Below, piece by piece: positions 22,816 through 34,344 of a stretch of 64,000 bases of DNA. Origin of the DNA: Phascolarctos cinereus. Its lineage: Eukaryota; Chordata; Mammalia; Diprotodontia; Phascolarctidae. The position numbers were made by a program, and so were the translations under genes. The DNA lies in the NCBI RefSeq assembly GCF_002099425.1, contig NW_018344008.1, positions 9,850,501 to 9,914,500 of the forward strand. The letters run 5' to 3'. The notes below the pieces were generated by a model. It was given only the letters and a program-made list of their open reading frames with translations. It had not been told where the DNA came from and ran no database searches. How positions within the stretch are numbered: the first letter of the stretch is position 1; every line of letters begins with the position of its first letter.

Positions 22816-24190
22816 AAAGAGTCCTACTCTGCGATCTATTCCTCTTTCTGTTCCCTGTCATATAAAACAGTAGGAACTAACTTAGGACTTCTACTGGAAG
22901 GCTTTGCATGAGACTTTCTGGTTGAACTTCCCCATAACCCTCCACTGGTAGCCTCCCTATATTGAGCTAGAAAAAAATGATCCACCATGGTTCCCCTGTG
23001 GCTTTCCTTATAACCATCTACAGTTACACATAGCATCTGCTTAGTAAATACTTGTTGACTTCATTTGACTTAGTGCTCTTCCTAGACATTATTTGGAGTA
23101 CAGTAGTTACAGGAGAGATCTAGGCTGTATTGATTCCTATTCCACCATATTTGCTGGTCTCCCCCTTATTTTCAATACCTAAGTTCTTTTAATTATTTAA
23201 AAAGTTTTTTTCTTTCTTTGTATTTTTCCCTTATTTTTAGTGTCCTAGTAGAATTTTTTTTTACTTATTCTTAAGTTTTTCCAATTCTTTTCTTGCTTAT
23301 ATAATCTATTGATTTTGTTGTCATCTTTTCTAGTTTGATCCCTTTATGTGTCTCAATACTGTTTTTTTTTCTGCTTGGGGAGCAGAATTTGTACACAATT
23401 TTTGTTCTTGGTCTTTCTTGCTTTATACACTCTTTCTTTGGTTCCAAATACTGTTGTCTCTAGCTTCTGCACTGTTCATCAGCATCAGTGTTCTCTTGTT
23501 CAGAGCACTGGAGGTAGCCGCCTCTTTATAGTTAAGAGGATACTATCCAGCTAAATCTCTGCTAAGTGGAAACTCTACAGAGGGACAATAACAACTGGAT
23601 TTACACTCTCCCATTTCCTTCAGGAAATCTTATCCCTTGTATCCAGCTTTTTTTTTCTCTTTCTAGTTACCTCCACTCCAGCACTGATACAATTGATAAC
23701 TTTCTCCATTTTCAGAATGGGAAAATTAAATGATATTTGCAGCATTTATTCTTCCATTTTCATTTTGTGTATGTCTTTATGCTTTACCTATGAAGTAGAT
23801 TGTTATCTTTTTACATTCCCTTTCATTTTATTGAAGATTTTAATACATTAACATTTAATATTATAATTGTTTTCCTCACCTTCGATTGTTTTGTTTTATA
23901 TTGTTGATTTTTCCATTTCTTCTAAATCAGCACTTTGTCTTTTCAATTAGTTTTGCTTATGCTAATTTGATTACAGTCTCCTCCCATAGAAGCTTCACTC
24001 TCCTTTTTAATCTGTCCTATGCCAAGCTTTTTTATTTTTTACTTTACTTTTATTGTTATTCTGTTCTCTTTTTAAATTTTTGCTTTACTTTTTATTTTTA
24101 CTTTACTTTTATTATTTACTTTACTTTTATTATTATTCTGTTCTTTTTAAATTTTTCTCACTTCCTTTCTCCCATCCTTTCTCCCTTCCT
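22816..24190. other. T-rich sequence, mostly unassigned
   Basis: A short L2-like tail (cttagtaaatacttgttgac) lies at about 23038-23058. The T-rich part from 23160 to 24180 may be decayed minus-strand LINE, but I cannot place it. Overlapping frames here are low-complexity artefacts. Confidence 0.35.
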
Positions 24191-24191
24191 C

Positions 24192-24291
24192 TTTCCTTCC
24201 TTCCTTCCTTCCTTCCTTCCTTCCTTCCTTCCTTCCTTCCTTCCTTCCTTCCTTCCTTCCTTCCTTCCTTCCTTCCTTCCTTCCTTCCTTT
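24192..24291. repeat. (TTCC)n microsatellite
   Basis: About 24 uninterrupted tetranucleotide units. Long Leu/Pro/Ser frames read from it are artefacts. Confidence 0.95.
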
Positions 24292-24479
24292 TGCCTATAT
24301 AACAGTATGGTTCAAAATCCTTCCATTTTCACCCCAGGACTCTCTTATTTTGAGTAGCATTCGTCTGTGTGACCTCTTTCACCTAAACTAATTTTAGCTT
24401 GCTTACCGTGGCAGTCAGGAATCTTACTTGTGGTTGAATCATAAAAAATGTACAAAAACTTTTGTGAAAATGATTCCAC

Positions 24480-25260
24480 TCACCATTGGCACAGGGAATG
24501 TGCATACACTTATGGACAACATGAAATCCAGTAGACATGAAAAATGAATAGGTTTTGTTGTGAGAAAACTCAGTAGGTATCACATCCAAAGTGAAATAAG
24601 GCTGGCAAATGAAGGCCAGCTTACCAAAATCAGAGATTGATTACATATTTTTCTGAAGTGGCTTTAGTGAAGGGGAGTGCAGTGAAGCTAGTGTAGATTT
24701 CACAATCAAAACTTGTGAATCTGGCCAACGAGCTTGTTTGGTTCCCAAAAGAAATAAATGACAGGCTCCTGACAGAGTAATTGTTGGAAAGTACGATGCC
24801 ACCATCATCAATGCATATACTCCCACTATGACAAACTCTGATGAGGTCAAATAAAAAATTTGTGAAGACCTGGACACCCTCATTAGAAATGTGCTGAAAG
24901 ATGCCAAGCTTGTAATCCTGGGTGACTTTAACACCAGAATAGGCACAAACTGTCAGACATAGCAAGGAGTCCTTGGGAGGAATGGAGTCAGAAACAGTCA
25001 TAGCAATGCTCACTTACTACTGAAGACTTGCGCTTCTCATGATCTTCTCTTCATCACCATTGTGTTATGTTTACCTATATGCAACAAAACTTTGTGGATT
25101 CACGTTTGCAATGAACATTGACATTGTAAGGAGAGGAGACAGACAGAATGTGAGTGATGAAGGTGATGTGGCATTCAGAGTGCTGGACTGATCATAGGCT
25201 TATGACTACAAATGTGGTGACCACAAGGCAAGATGACTACCAGAAGACAATGTCAACAGA
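24480..25260 (+). pseudogene. RTE endonuclease (APE-type) domain, broken
   Basis: Decayed translation shows LTIGTGNVHTLMDN at the N-terminus, RLANEGQLTKI, then NAYTPTMTNSDEVK and LVILGDFNTRIGTN, the last holding the GDFN catalytic motif of APE-type endonucleases. The order is that of RTE ORF proteins. The frame is interrupted several times. Confidence 0.85.
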
Positions 25261-25499
25261 TTAGAACACTTCTCCATGTGTGAACAATTTGTTGCTAATG
25301 TGGAGTGAAAACTGAGTCAATACATGGTTGGCAACAGTGGAGCAGAAAAAGAGTGGACAGCTTTCAGAGATTTGGTGTACAGCACCACGTTTACTCGTCT
25401 GGGCTAGAACACTTACAAACATCAAGGTTGGTTTGACAGAAGCTGCTTAGTGAAAAATGACAACTCCACAGGGTTTGCCAGTAGGAAAATTCATCTGTC

Positions 25500-27141
25500 T
25501 TTAAGGAGGCAGAATTTAACTCCATCAAAAGTAAAGTGCAAGTGAAGCTTAGAGAAATGCAGGATTCTTGGCTCAATAGGAAGGCAGATGAAATTCAATT
25601 TTACACTGATGGTAGCATTCCAAAGTGCTTTTATGATTCTCTGAAGGCTACTTATGGGCCAAAGAACTATGGTGTATTTCAACTACTCAGTGCTGATGGA
25701 GCCATGTTAATTAGTGACAATGACATGAACCTGGAGAGACAGGCTGAATACTTCCATAGTGTTCTCAACAGACCATAATTAACCAATGCTGAAACTGTTG
25801 ACCATATACCTCAAATTGAAGTCAATCTCTTTCTAGCCAAACTTCCAAGTAAATAAGAGGTTTTGAATGTCATTAAGCTCCTCTCATGTGGCAAAGTGCC
25901 TAGCATAGATTCCACTCCAGCAGAGATCTACAAGGCAGGGGGTCTACTGCTCTTACCAAATCTGATTGAAATCTTCTGGGTTATATGGCAAGAGGAGGTT
26001 ATCCTCCAATGGTTGAAAGATGCCTTCATTGTCCATCTCTATAAAGGAAAAGGAAATAGGTTGTCTTGTGACAATCATAATCTCTCTTTAGTCATTTCCA
26101 GCAAGATTCTTGCTAGAGTCCTCCTTAATAGGCTGGTGTTACACCAGGAAAATGGTCATCCATGAGAGCCAGTGTGATTTCATAAAGGGCCGAGGAACAG
26201 ACAATATGGCATTTGCTGCTTGACAACTCCATGAGAAATGCCAGGACCAGAACAGAGGTCTATACACAATGTTTGTTGATCTGACCAAGGAAGATCATGG
26301 CAAAATATGGTTGTCTGGAGAAGTTCATCAATATCATACAGTAATTCCATGATGGCGTGCTTGCCTGGGTTCTGGATAATGGACAATGCTCTCTTTCCCA
26401 ATCACCAACAAAATGAAGCAGGTCTGTGTGCTTGCTCCTACACTTTTTAACATGATGTTTTCAGCAATTTTGTCAGATGCCTTCAATGAGGATGAAAACA
26501 ACAACAAGGTCTGCTACTGCACTGACAGTAAATAGTTTTACTTGACACGACTACAAACCAAAACTAAAGTGAAAGTAGAGTTGGTGTGCAAATCTTTGCT
26601 CACAAATGATTGTGCATTCAGTGCAGCCTCTGAGGCTGAGATGCAACAGAGTATGGGTCAATTCTTTAGTGCTTGTGCTAATTTTGACTTGATAATTAAC
26701 ATTAAGAAAACCAAGGTTCTCCACCAGGTAGTACCACACCACCCACACATGAAACCACTGGTTTCAGCAAATGGAAAAATCTTGAATTCTGTGGATAACT
26801 TCATTCACCTTGGCAATATACTTTCCAGGAATGTACACGCAGATGTGGATATTGAGGATATTGAGTGTTTGGGAAATTGCAAAGGAAAGTGTGAGAGAGG
26901 AGGTTTTAGACTGCCTACAAAACTGAAGGTCTACAGAGCCATTGAGCTGAACTCATTGTTGGATGCCTGTGAAACCTGGACAGTATACCAGCACCATGTC
27001 AGGAAACAGAATTGCTTCTATTTTAATTGTCTTAGGAAGATTATGAAGATCACACAGGAAGATACGGTGCCAGACACTGAGATCCTTTCTCAAGCTGACC
27101 TGATAAGCATTCAAAGTCTACTGCAGAGAGTACAACTCTGA
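25500..27141 (+). pseudogene. RTE reverse transcriptase and C-terminal region, broken
   Basis: Segments in order include MQDSWLNRKADEIQFY, LLSCGKVPSIDSTPAEIYK (RT finger entry), SSKILARVLLNRLVLHQ, the VTLCACS-like thumb, and a 199-codon open stretch (26542-27141) with NLIINIKKTKVLHQ-type, FIHLGNILSRNVH and DACETWTVYQHHVRK motifs. The catalytic aspartate motif region is disturbed. This is a fossil of the RTE LINE, not a host gene. Confidence 0.85.
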
Positions 27142-27689
27142 TGAGCTGGCCACATTGTTCAAATGCCAAATGTGTTTGCCTAAAGGACTCTTCTTTTGGG
27201 AGAACTCACACAAGGCAAATGCTCACACTGAGGTCAGAAAAAGCAATGCAAGGACACTCTGAAGATCTCTCTGAAGAACTTTAGAATTGACTGTGAGACA
27301 TGGAAGAAACTGGTACAGGACCACCCAGCATGGACTGCCCACATCAAAGAAATACTGTGCTCCATGAACAAAGCAGAATTATAGTAGCTCAAAATAAATG
27401 TGAGATGCACACATTTAAAAATATTTCCACTCCAAATATTGATATGGACTATTTGTGCCTGACCTGTAGTGGAGCCTCTTGAGTTCATATGGCTTTGATC
27501 AGATATAGTTGTACCTAGACCCTGACACAATGATGTCATTTTAGTCTTCTTTGAGAACAGACAACAATCAACCAACCAGGAATATAAGTTGACAAGTAAG
27601 TGCTAATCTGTACAGGCAGAGAAAGTTCTTCCTTAAGACCTTTCTTCACTGATGGAAGCACAAAGTCATACCTCACCCAAAACCCATCC

Positions 27690-28190
27690 AAGACCTATCA
27701 ATCAATCAAAAATCATTTATTAAGCACTTACCATATCTTAGTGATCAGTTAAGTGTTGCCGATACAAAGAAAGACAAAACACAATCTTTGATCTCATAGA
27801 ACTTATATTCTAGGATTACAAATAGGTTACAGAATTTTATAAATATATATGATATTCATGTATGTACGTATTTATATTATTTATATGTAATTATATAAAT
27901 GATATATAATGATTATAACATGTTTATAATTATATGAGATACATCTAGAGTAAGTGGAAGATAACCTTATAGGGAGTGACTTTAGCAGCTGAAGGACCAA
28001 GAAAGGCCTCCTGTAGAAAGTGGCATTTGAAGTAAGTCTTGAAGTCTTGATTTAAATAAGGAGGTAAGTAAGGAAACCATTCTAAGTGTGGGGAGTAACC
28101 AATGCAAAGTCACAGAGTTGAGAGATGCTGTGACGCATTTGAGGAAAAGCAAGTAGACCAGTGTGAATGCTGTAATTGAGTTTTCCATCA
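27690..28190 (-). mobile_element. L2 3' part, minus, with AT-rich inset
   Basis: Contains 'catttattaagcacttacca', 'tcatagaacttatattctag', 'gaaaggcctcctgtagaaag' and 'tggggagtaaccaatgcaaa' in the order of the inverted L2 3' region. An AT-only expansion fills about 27835-27935. Confidence 0.75.
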
Positions 28191-28204
28191 AACTGCATAT
28201 TATA

Positions 28205-28555
28205 GTCTGGATCGTGGTCATCCTTCATTTAGATTTTTTTCTACTTGAATAGTTAGGCTCTACCCTCTTGGCACATCATGGAGTTCATTTAGGAGACTAT
28301 GCAATACTTGGGGCTTAATACAATCTGTACAATGTCATCTGCAAACCAGAACATCTGGAGGATTTCACCATTGCCTAGGAATCCCTTTTTGACATGGACT
28401 CTGTGCTGGGTCTTCTCTGTAACTCTGACAAGTATCTTTGGCAAATGGCTATTTGCTGGTCTTATGTCCTGCTTGATGTTAATGATCATAGAGGTCATTA
28501 AACCAGTTCATCCTTACTGTTGTATTTTTCAAAAAATCTTGTAAAATTTTGACAT
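28205..28555 (-). mobile_element. RTE-X-like LINE, reverse transcriptase core, minus
   Basis: The minus strand encodes MIINIKQDIRPANSHLPKI and GEILQMFWFADDIVQI. The FADD-type motif and the preceding 'I-I--G-R-GD--SPK-F' pattern are those of an RTE-X-like reverse transcriptase. It is part of the older element whose other pieces lie at 29720-30680 and 32225-32850. Confidence 0.6.
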
Positions 28556-28599
28556 GTATGGGAAACACCTCTTTGGAGGAGAGCCCTTTGCTCTACCAA

Positions 28600-28745
28600 A
28601 TTATAGAATCATAGCTTTAGAGCTTGAAGGTATCTTGGAGAACGCATAGTCTAACTCTCCTCTTTTGAAAGATAAAGACCCTGAGACTAAAAGAAATTAA
28701 GCTACTTGTCCAAAGTCACAGAACTTGTAAGTGTAATGGAAGGAC
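28600..28745 (-). mobile_element. MIR/THER1-type SINE, minus
   Basis: Shows tagaatcatagctttagagc, 'cttgaaggtatcttggaga' and 'aagctacttgtccaaagtca' in the inverted THER1/MIR order. Confidence 0.75.
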
Positions 28746-29719
28746 TGGCCAAGCTAAGTTCTTGTGAGCATATGCAACATGGTTGGCTGATGTAATTCCC
28801 ATGTGAACTTCAGGGCATACAAAACTATTACTGTTTTCCAGTCTGTTAACCGTGTGGTGACTTTCTGTTGGCTACTGAGCCAGAAATGGGTATGCCTACA
28901 AAAGGCATTAACTGGACAAGATTCCTTCCTTTTCTTCCTGGATGTGATCAAGGGAAGACATGCTGTAAACCTCAAATGGGGAGAAAGACTCCATTACCTT
29001 AATCTTCCCAGGTCTACATGTGACAGTGAATATTGGCCTCTGTAATTTGCCTCTTTGAACTTATCTTTTCTTACTCACAGGTGAAAGAATTTTCAACTAA
29101 GTTGAAACTTCATGAGTTTTTTAAAGTTAGGAGAGGTCTGGGAGGTGAAGCCTATGCCATATTTTGCAGATAGCAATGGCAGGTAAGGAACAAATTTCTG
29201 AAAAAACCTGTTTGACCCAGGATAGAAATAGAATAAAGGTGGCCAAGATAAAATGACAGTCACTTTTCCATCAGCTATGACACATTTGGAAATGAACTTG
29301 GTAGTGTGAATGTTATGAATAAACTGCTTTAAGTTTGAGCCCACATTCCCTAGGGACCAAGATAGTATAGGGGAGAGGATTTTTATATTTCTATTTGTGC
29401 TGTATCTGCTTAGTAAATATTCTTCATAAAACTAATTGATGTTAATAGTTAAAGTGACACTGGGTCACTAATAACTGGCAGTTTCCACTGGAAAGAGCAT
29501 TCTCTTGGCTTGAACTAATATGTTCCTGACATCTAGGTGTATGCCTAAAACCCTGAGGAAGGGTATAGTCTTCCTTAGGGGCTCAAGTTGCCTGTGAGGT
29601 TGAGATTGGGAGTTGAGATAAGGATCCTTGGTCTTTACAAACCTTACATAAGTGTCAAAGATGGAATTTGAATTCCAGGTTCCAAGTTCAGCACTATATG
29701 TACTAGGCCGTGATCTCTC
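28746..29719. other. Unassigned insertion within the RTE-X-like element
   Basis: About 1 kb between two pieces of the RTE-X-like LINE that I cannot match to it. It may be inserted or over-diverged sequence. Frames of 73 to 83 codons here show no motif. Confidence 0.35.
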
Positions 29720-30680
29720 AAATGCTTTATAAAAAATAAGCTATCACCAAACAGTAAACAGTGGGATATTGCATACTTTTCACCTTTCACTCCACTATAT
29801 GATAGCAAGCTGTATTCTACTGTGGGAAGTTCCTTTCAAATGTCTGCCTATTTCTTTCTAATACCTTTTTCAAGGAAAACCTTGACGAGTGCTCAGATTA
29901 TTTTCATTAAATTTTTCCACTTATGGGAAAGTAGTTGTATTGGCTGGTAGTTATTACCATTTTCTCATTTGCCTTTTTATATTAAAGTAATAAGGCCTGA
30001 GATTTTCACCCAATTATTTGTTACTCTCCTTGCGCTTCTGTTTCTCAGTGTTCTCAAAATTGTGTCCCCTCCAAAGAGATTTCCCTATTTTCTTATTCTA
30101 TTCCAGATGCTTTCCCCATCTTTCTTTCCTTTAGTGACATTTCCATTTTGTCTATCAGCAAGTCTGGAACCTTCCTGTTAGTATTTAAATGTGGTGAATC
30201 AAATCCCCTTGGTGGTAAGAATAATTTATTTTAAAAAAATGTTTGCAGACCTTTTTCATTTTTCATCTGTTTGTTATCCTTATTTTAGTTATATCCTCAA
30301 ATTCCTTCAGGATTACTTTGTTTAGTTAAGTCTCTTCCCAAGCTTTCTTTATTGTTTTAACATCTACTCTTTATTGCTGCTTAATGAGATGGTTCTATTC
30401 ATAATCATCCACCATTCTTTTCCATAGCATTTTAAAAGCAAATTTACGTTCTAAACTTGTGCTGTCTTTGGCTACTAAATCACTTCACATGGCAAGGACA
30501 TCCAGTGTTTCCTGAATAAGGTGGCTTTTTGGTTCTTTGGGCCCCTTATTGTTGATTTACATATTGATTAAATTTCTAATTTGTGTCAATGTCTAATTTT
30601 AGTGTCGTTAACATTTCTGTTATTTAGTGTCATTAACATTTTCTCTTTCTATCATCATCATAGTTATTTCAAGTATCTCT
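29720..30680 (-). mobile_element. RTE-X-like LINE, RT fingers and upstream linker, minus
   Basis: Minus-strand translation gives NYQPIQLLSHKWKNLMKII, matching the RT 'NYRPISLLS' region, and further upstream VAKDSTSLERKFAFKMLW of the linker. The linker sequence recurs in fragments at 48420-49050 and 56560-56905, which confirms a dispersed family. Confidence 0.6.
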
Positions 30681-30952
30681 CCTGTCCAGTCCCAGAGAAC
30701 CATCCAATATAATAAATAGTATTTTTTAAAGAGGAGAAAAATCAGCATAACTGATCAATACACTGAAAAAGTCTGAAAACATGTGCAATTCGTAACATCG
30801 GTGGACCTCTCACCTCCACAAAGGGTTGGGTTAAGGGTGTGTCCTTTCATAGTTAATTTGAGTCCTGCTTGATCTTTATAATTTTATTACATTTACTTTG
30901 GATTTTTTGGTGTGTAGTTTTTTCCCCCCCATTTACATTGTTATAGTTGTAT

Positions 30953-31424
30953 ATATTGTTTTCTTGGGTAACTAGGTGGCACAGTAAATAGAATACTGGC
31001 TCTGGAGTCAGGAAGACTCATCTTTGTGAGTTCAAATCTAGCCTCAGATATTAATTAGCTGTGTGACTTTGGGCAAGTCACTTAATCTTATTTGCCTCAG
31101 TTCCTCATCTGTAAGATGAGCTGGAGAAGGAAATGAGAAACTACTCCAGTATCTTTTCTTCCTTCTTCCTTTTTATTATATTTTTAAAATTTTTTTTTTG
31201 TTTTTTGGCTAGGCAGTGGGGTTAAGTGACTTGCCCAGGGTCACACAGCTAGTAAGTTCCAAGTGTCTGAGGCTGGATTTGAACTCAGATCCTCCTGATT
31301 CCAGGGCCGGTGCTCTATCCACTGTGCCACCTAGCTGCCCCCTCCAATATCTGTTCCAAGAAAACCCCAAATGGGGTCATGAAGAATTGAACACAACCGG
31401 ACAGCAACAACATATCGTTTTCTT
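30953..31424 (+). mobile_element. MAR1-type SINE, plus, itself interrupted
   Basis: The head 'gggtaactaggtggcacag' starts at 30966, and the tail resumes after the inner SINE with 'caagaaaaccccaaatgggg' to about 31411. Flanking repeats atattgttttctt (30953-30965) and atatcgttttctt (31412-31424) differ at one base. Confidence 0.9.
31144..31355 (-). mobile_element. WSINE1-like SINE, minus, inside the MAR1 SINE
   Basis: The inverted body 'agtgacttgcccagggtcac' ends at 'ccactgtgccacctagctgc'. Flanking copies ctccagtatctttt (31144-31157) and ctccaatatctgtt (31342-31355) duplicate a stretch of the host MAR1 tail, with two differences. Confidence 0.9.
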
Positions 31425-32001
31425 GACTCTGCTTATTTTACTCTGTATTAGTTCATATATATCTTCCCAGGCTTCTCTGTATTCATCAAATAGATTATTT
31501 CTTATAGCATAGTAATATTCTGTTGCATTTATATACCGCAATTTGCTTATCCATTCTTCAGTTGATGGACATTTACTTTATTTCCAGTTCTTCACTGTTA
31601 CAAATAATGCTGCTATAAATATTTTGGAGTGTATAGGCACTTTCTTCTTAACAATAGCTTCTTTTGGGTATAAGCTCAGAAATGGAGTCTCAGGTATTAA
31701 GGATATGGACATTTTGAGTCATCTTTTTTGCATAATTCCAAATTAGTTTTCCAAACGGTTACCATTTCATGGCTCCCTTTACAATGTATAAAGGTGTCTA
31801 TCATTCCACACCCTCTCCAAAATTGACTATTATACATTTTATTGTCATGTTTGCTAATTGGCAGGGTGTTAAGTGAAAACTCAGGGTTATTTGGAATTGC
31901 ATTTCCCTTATTAGATTTGGAGAATTCTTTCAATTGTTTGTGAATACTTTGCAGTTCTTTTGAGAATTATTTGTTCATATTCTTTGACAACTTGTATCTT
32001 A

Positions 32002-32003
<2 letters not shown>

Positions 32004-32062
<59 letters not shown>

Positions 32063-32136
32063 CTCTCTGTCTCTCTCTGTTTCTCTGTCTCTATCTCTAT
32101 CTGTCTCTGTCTGTCTCTGTCTCTCTCTTTCTCCAC
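32004..32136. repeat. (TC)n microsatellite with variant units
   Basis: A long pure TC run, then TCTG and TCTA variants. It lies inside the L1 3' region and interrupts it. Confidence 0.95.
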
Positions 32137-32224
32137 CACCAAATCCCTGTCAGAGAAATTTGATACAAAGATTTTTTTCCAATTCAACTACTTCTCTTCT
32201 TATCACCCCTTATCTCTGTTCTTA

Positions 32225-32850
32225 AAGAAAATATTCATGATGTAAATGTGTAAGGCTTGTTTTTTTGTGCAGTCTGTAGGTTTGGTGCCTCTTTCACTCC
32301 TTACTCATGCACCATATTTTCCAACATATTTTTCAGCTATCTTCTCCTGTGCCCATCTCTACAATGAAGTCATCAAGTATCAAAGCATATGCTTATTTAG
32401 TTAGGACAATCTTATCAAATTATTAATAGAATTTGCCTGCTTCTCCATTCTTTGTAATAGATAGATGGTACACAAGTACCATTATTTCCACAGTGGGCTT
32501 TTTACAAATACTTATCAAGCACTCTATTATTTGAGATGAACAAATGTCACTTTCGGAAGCGTGATAAAATTAAGATTTCTAACTTCTTTATGTGCATTTC
32601 ACAGAAGGCTTGTGAAGCATCCTCCCATTTAGTTGAAACTTCTTCCCTTATTCTGGTTACATCTATTGCAAAAATGTCAGGATGGACAAGATTAAACTTC
32701 CTCAGTAATGCATTCTCTTATTGGTCATGTTTAGAATAACAACCATTGAGTTAAAATTTATATATGGTTTCAAAACTGTGTGATTCTTAGTAACTTCTGT
32801 GCCCTTTTCTGATGCTGTTACCATCACTGAAGAATGAATGAACATATTAA
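32225..32850 (-). mobile_element. RTE-X-like LINE, endonuclease part, minus
   Basis: Decayed minus-strand translation gives YALILDDFIVEMGTGED, matching the GDFNAKVGTGED pattern of the APE-type endonuclease of RTE-X-like LINEs. It is followed by KICWKIWCMSKE against a 'KVCGKYGLGERNE' pattern. This is the 5'-most piece of the torn element. Confidence 0.65.
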
Positions 32851-32970
32851 AAGCATTCATTAAGCCCTCACTAAGCTAAAGGCACTGTGCTGGGTGCTGG
32901 TAATAGAGATACAAAAAAGGAAGTTCTTGCCCTTGGTAAGTTTATATTTTATTGGGAAAGCTAACCCTTA
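32835..32970 (-). mobile_element. L2 3' end, minus
   Basis: Shows 'attaagccctcactaagcta' and 'gcactgtgctgggtgctggt' of the inverted L2 terminus. A second, degraded part of the same kind lies at 33235-33445. Confidence 0.65.
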
Positions 32971-33234
32971 GAGTTGGAAAAGGGAAGGAGATTATATTAT
33001 AGTAGCTTGGCTTGGAAATTGTCATGAATTCCTTGGTGGCCTAGGTTTAAGGCAAGATGATTCACCTATCCAATCTCAAGATCCCAGTGTAAGAGTTTAA
33101 ATTTTGGTTAGAGGAGGATGAGGCCAATGGCTAGAATGGAAGTCAAGAAAGTAAAAGAGTCCATAGAGTGCTGAGAAAAATTTTTTAAACTATTCATAAC
33201 TTATCATGGCCAAACAATTCAATGATCTGCTCAC

Positions 33235-33445
33235 AAAGGACTTAAAGTCTACTAGGATATTCAACACGTAGCCAGATAAATACAAACTAATATGAGGAGT
33301 CTAACAATGAGGAGGACAGGAAAGACTTTAAATGAGAGGTGCTACCTAAGCAGAGTTTGAAGGAAGCTAAGGAATTTAAGAGTTGGAATGGAGGAAGGAG
33401 TATAGTCCGGGAAAGGGAGAGAGCTTTTGTGAAGATGAAGATTTG
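33235..33445 (-). mobile_element. L2 internal 3' part, minus
   Basis: Blocks 'agtttgaaggaagctaagg' and 'tggaggaaggagtatagtcc' correspond to the inverted L2 region about 150-350 bp from its 3' end. Possibly one insertion with 32835-32970. Confidence 0.55.
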
Positions 33446-33484
33446 AGATGAAATACTAATTCTAGCACTCCGCATACTGACTTT

Positions 33485-33682
33485 TATCTTTTAAAAATCT
33501 TTATGAAAGCTGTCTTTACATCCACCAAAGTCATTCTTGAATAAAACCCAAGAAAGGATCAGACCATATTTTGCAGACAATTTTCTACAGTGTATTAAAT
33601 CTTCATTTCTATCAAACAATTTGACAGGAGTAGAAAATTTATGATACTGCGATGTCTTTTTGGCTGATTTTTTTTTTAACAA
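33485..33682 (-). other. Protein-like minus frame, unassigned
   Basis: About 60 codons on the minus strand, including YHKFSTPVKLFDRNEDLI and LILSWVLFKNDFGGCKD, ending at a stop. The composition is protein-like. The base before the frame is an A-run, which makes a poor splice acceptor. Relation to the exon-like block 300 bp away is unknown. Confidence 0.2.
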
Positions 33683-33972
33683 AGTTTTAGGGTTGGCATA
33701 ACAAAGTGAAGTTTAAAAAAAACTTTTAAAACAAGGTGTCTCCTATACATATATTAAAGTCACAGAAGACTTTACAACATATGCAGCCATACATAACTTT
33801 GTATAAAAATTCATTGATTTGTATAAAATTAAGCAAGAGCACAAGAAGCATAGACAGGAGGACATACACTCACCTAATAACAGTCACAATTGTTATGGAA
33901 AATGTTCTTCAGAGTCCAACTGGAAGAAATTCCTACAGAAAGTAAGTTTCTACAGTGCATCTTGTTCACGGA

Positions 33973-34143
33973 TTACATTGGGCTGAAGTTCAGGTACTGA
34001 ATATTAAATGACATTATAGGACAGCCAGCAGCAAAATCTTGGAATTCAGCCAGTCTACCCACATCAAAGTGTTCTTTGTGGCAACAACACCCCATTGATC
34101 TGGCCGCACACAAAGAATGGACAATAGTAGGATTCTCAAGCAA
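33973..34143 (-). other. Exon-like open frame with splice-acceptor context, minus
   Basis: On the minus strand, a pyrimidine run tttttttactcctttcag precedes position 34143, a good acceptor in phase 0. The frame then runs 57 codons to a stop at 33973-33975. The peptide holds ENPTIVHSLCAARSMGCCC, then HKEHFDVGRLAEFQDFAA. It is Cys-rich at its centre, of mixed composition, and not explained by any transposon I recognise. If real it would be a terminal exon. I cannot assign a protein. Confidence 0.3.
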
Positions 34144-34344
34144 CTGAAAGGAGTAAAAAAAAGTGGTTAAAATAAATGCTTCCAAGGTACTAATGACAGA
34201 CAACACTAAATTAGGAGACTTTGTTAGACAGTACCAAGTAACTCTACACATCATGCAATTGTTCTTTTATATTTGGAACGTCTAGCATTCTGTTGTCATA
34301 AATGACTAGGTTTTGATAGTAATGAATGAACCACCAGCTAGACC

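Larger units (their letters stand above)
24400..27575 (+). mobile_element. RTE-clade LINE, near full length, decayed
   Basis: About 3.2 kb in one direction, with endonuclease, reverse transcriptase and C-terminal parts in the expected order and the 3' terminus present (aatgatgtcattttagtctt then an (AAC)-rich end). Length and order fit a nearly complete RTE element of the marsupial BovB-related kind. Multiple in-frame stops and frameshifts are spread through the frame, so it cannot make a functional protein. The family is the likely source of the tail shared by the MAR1-type SINEs here. Confidence 0.88.
30690..32225 (-). mobile_element. L1 3' part, minus, inserted in the RTE-X-like LINE
   Basis: Ordered blocks on the plus strand are aatcagcataactgatcaat, 'tttatttccagttcttcac', 'tttccaaacggttaccattt', and after the TC array 'gtcagagaaatttgataca'. 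All belong to the inverted L1 3' third. It is interrupted by a MAR1 SINE (30953-31424) and an internal (TC)n array (32004-32136). It separates the endonuclease piece of the older LINE from its linker. Confidence 0.75.

Noticed and set aside
23886-24302. 138-codon hydrophobic frame, and similar frames at 56927-57142 and 31960-32225
   Set aside because: Products of T-rich sequence and of the TTCC, CTTT and TC microsatellites.
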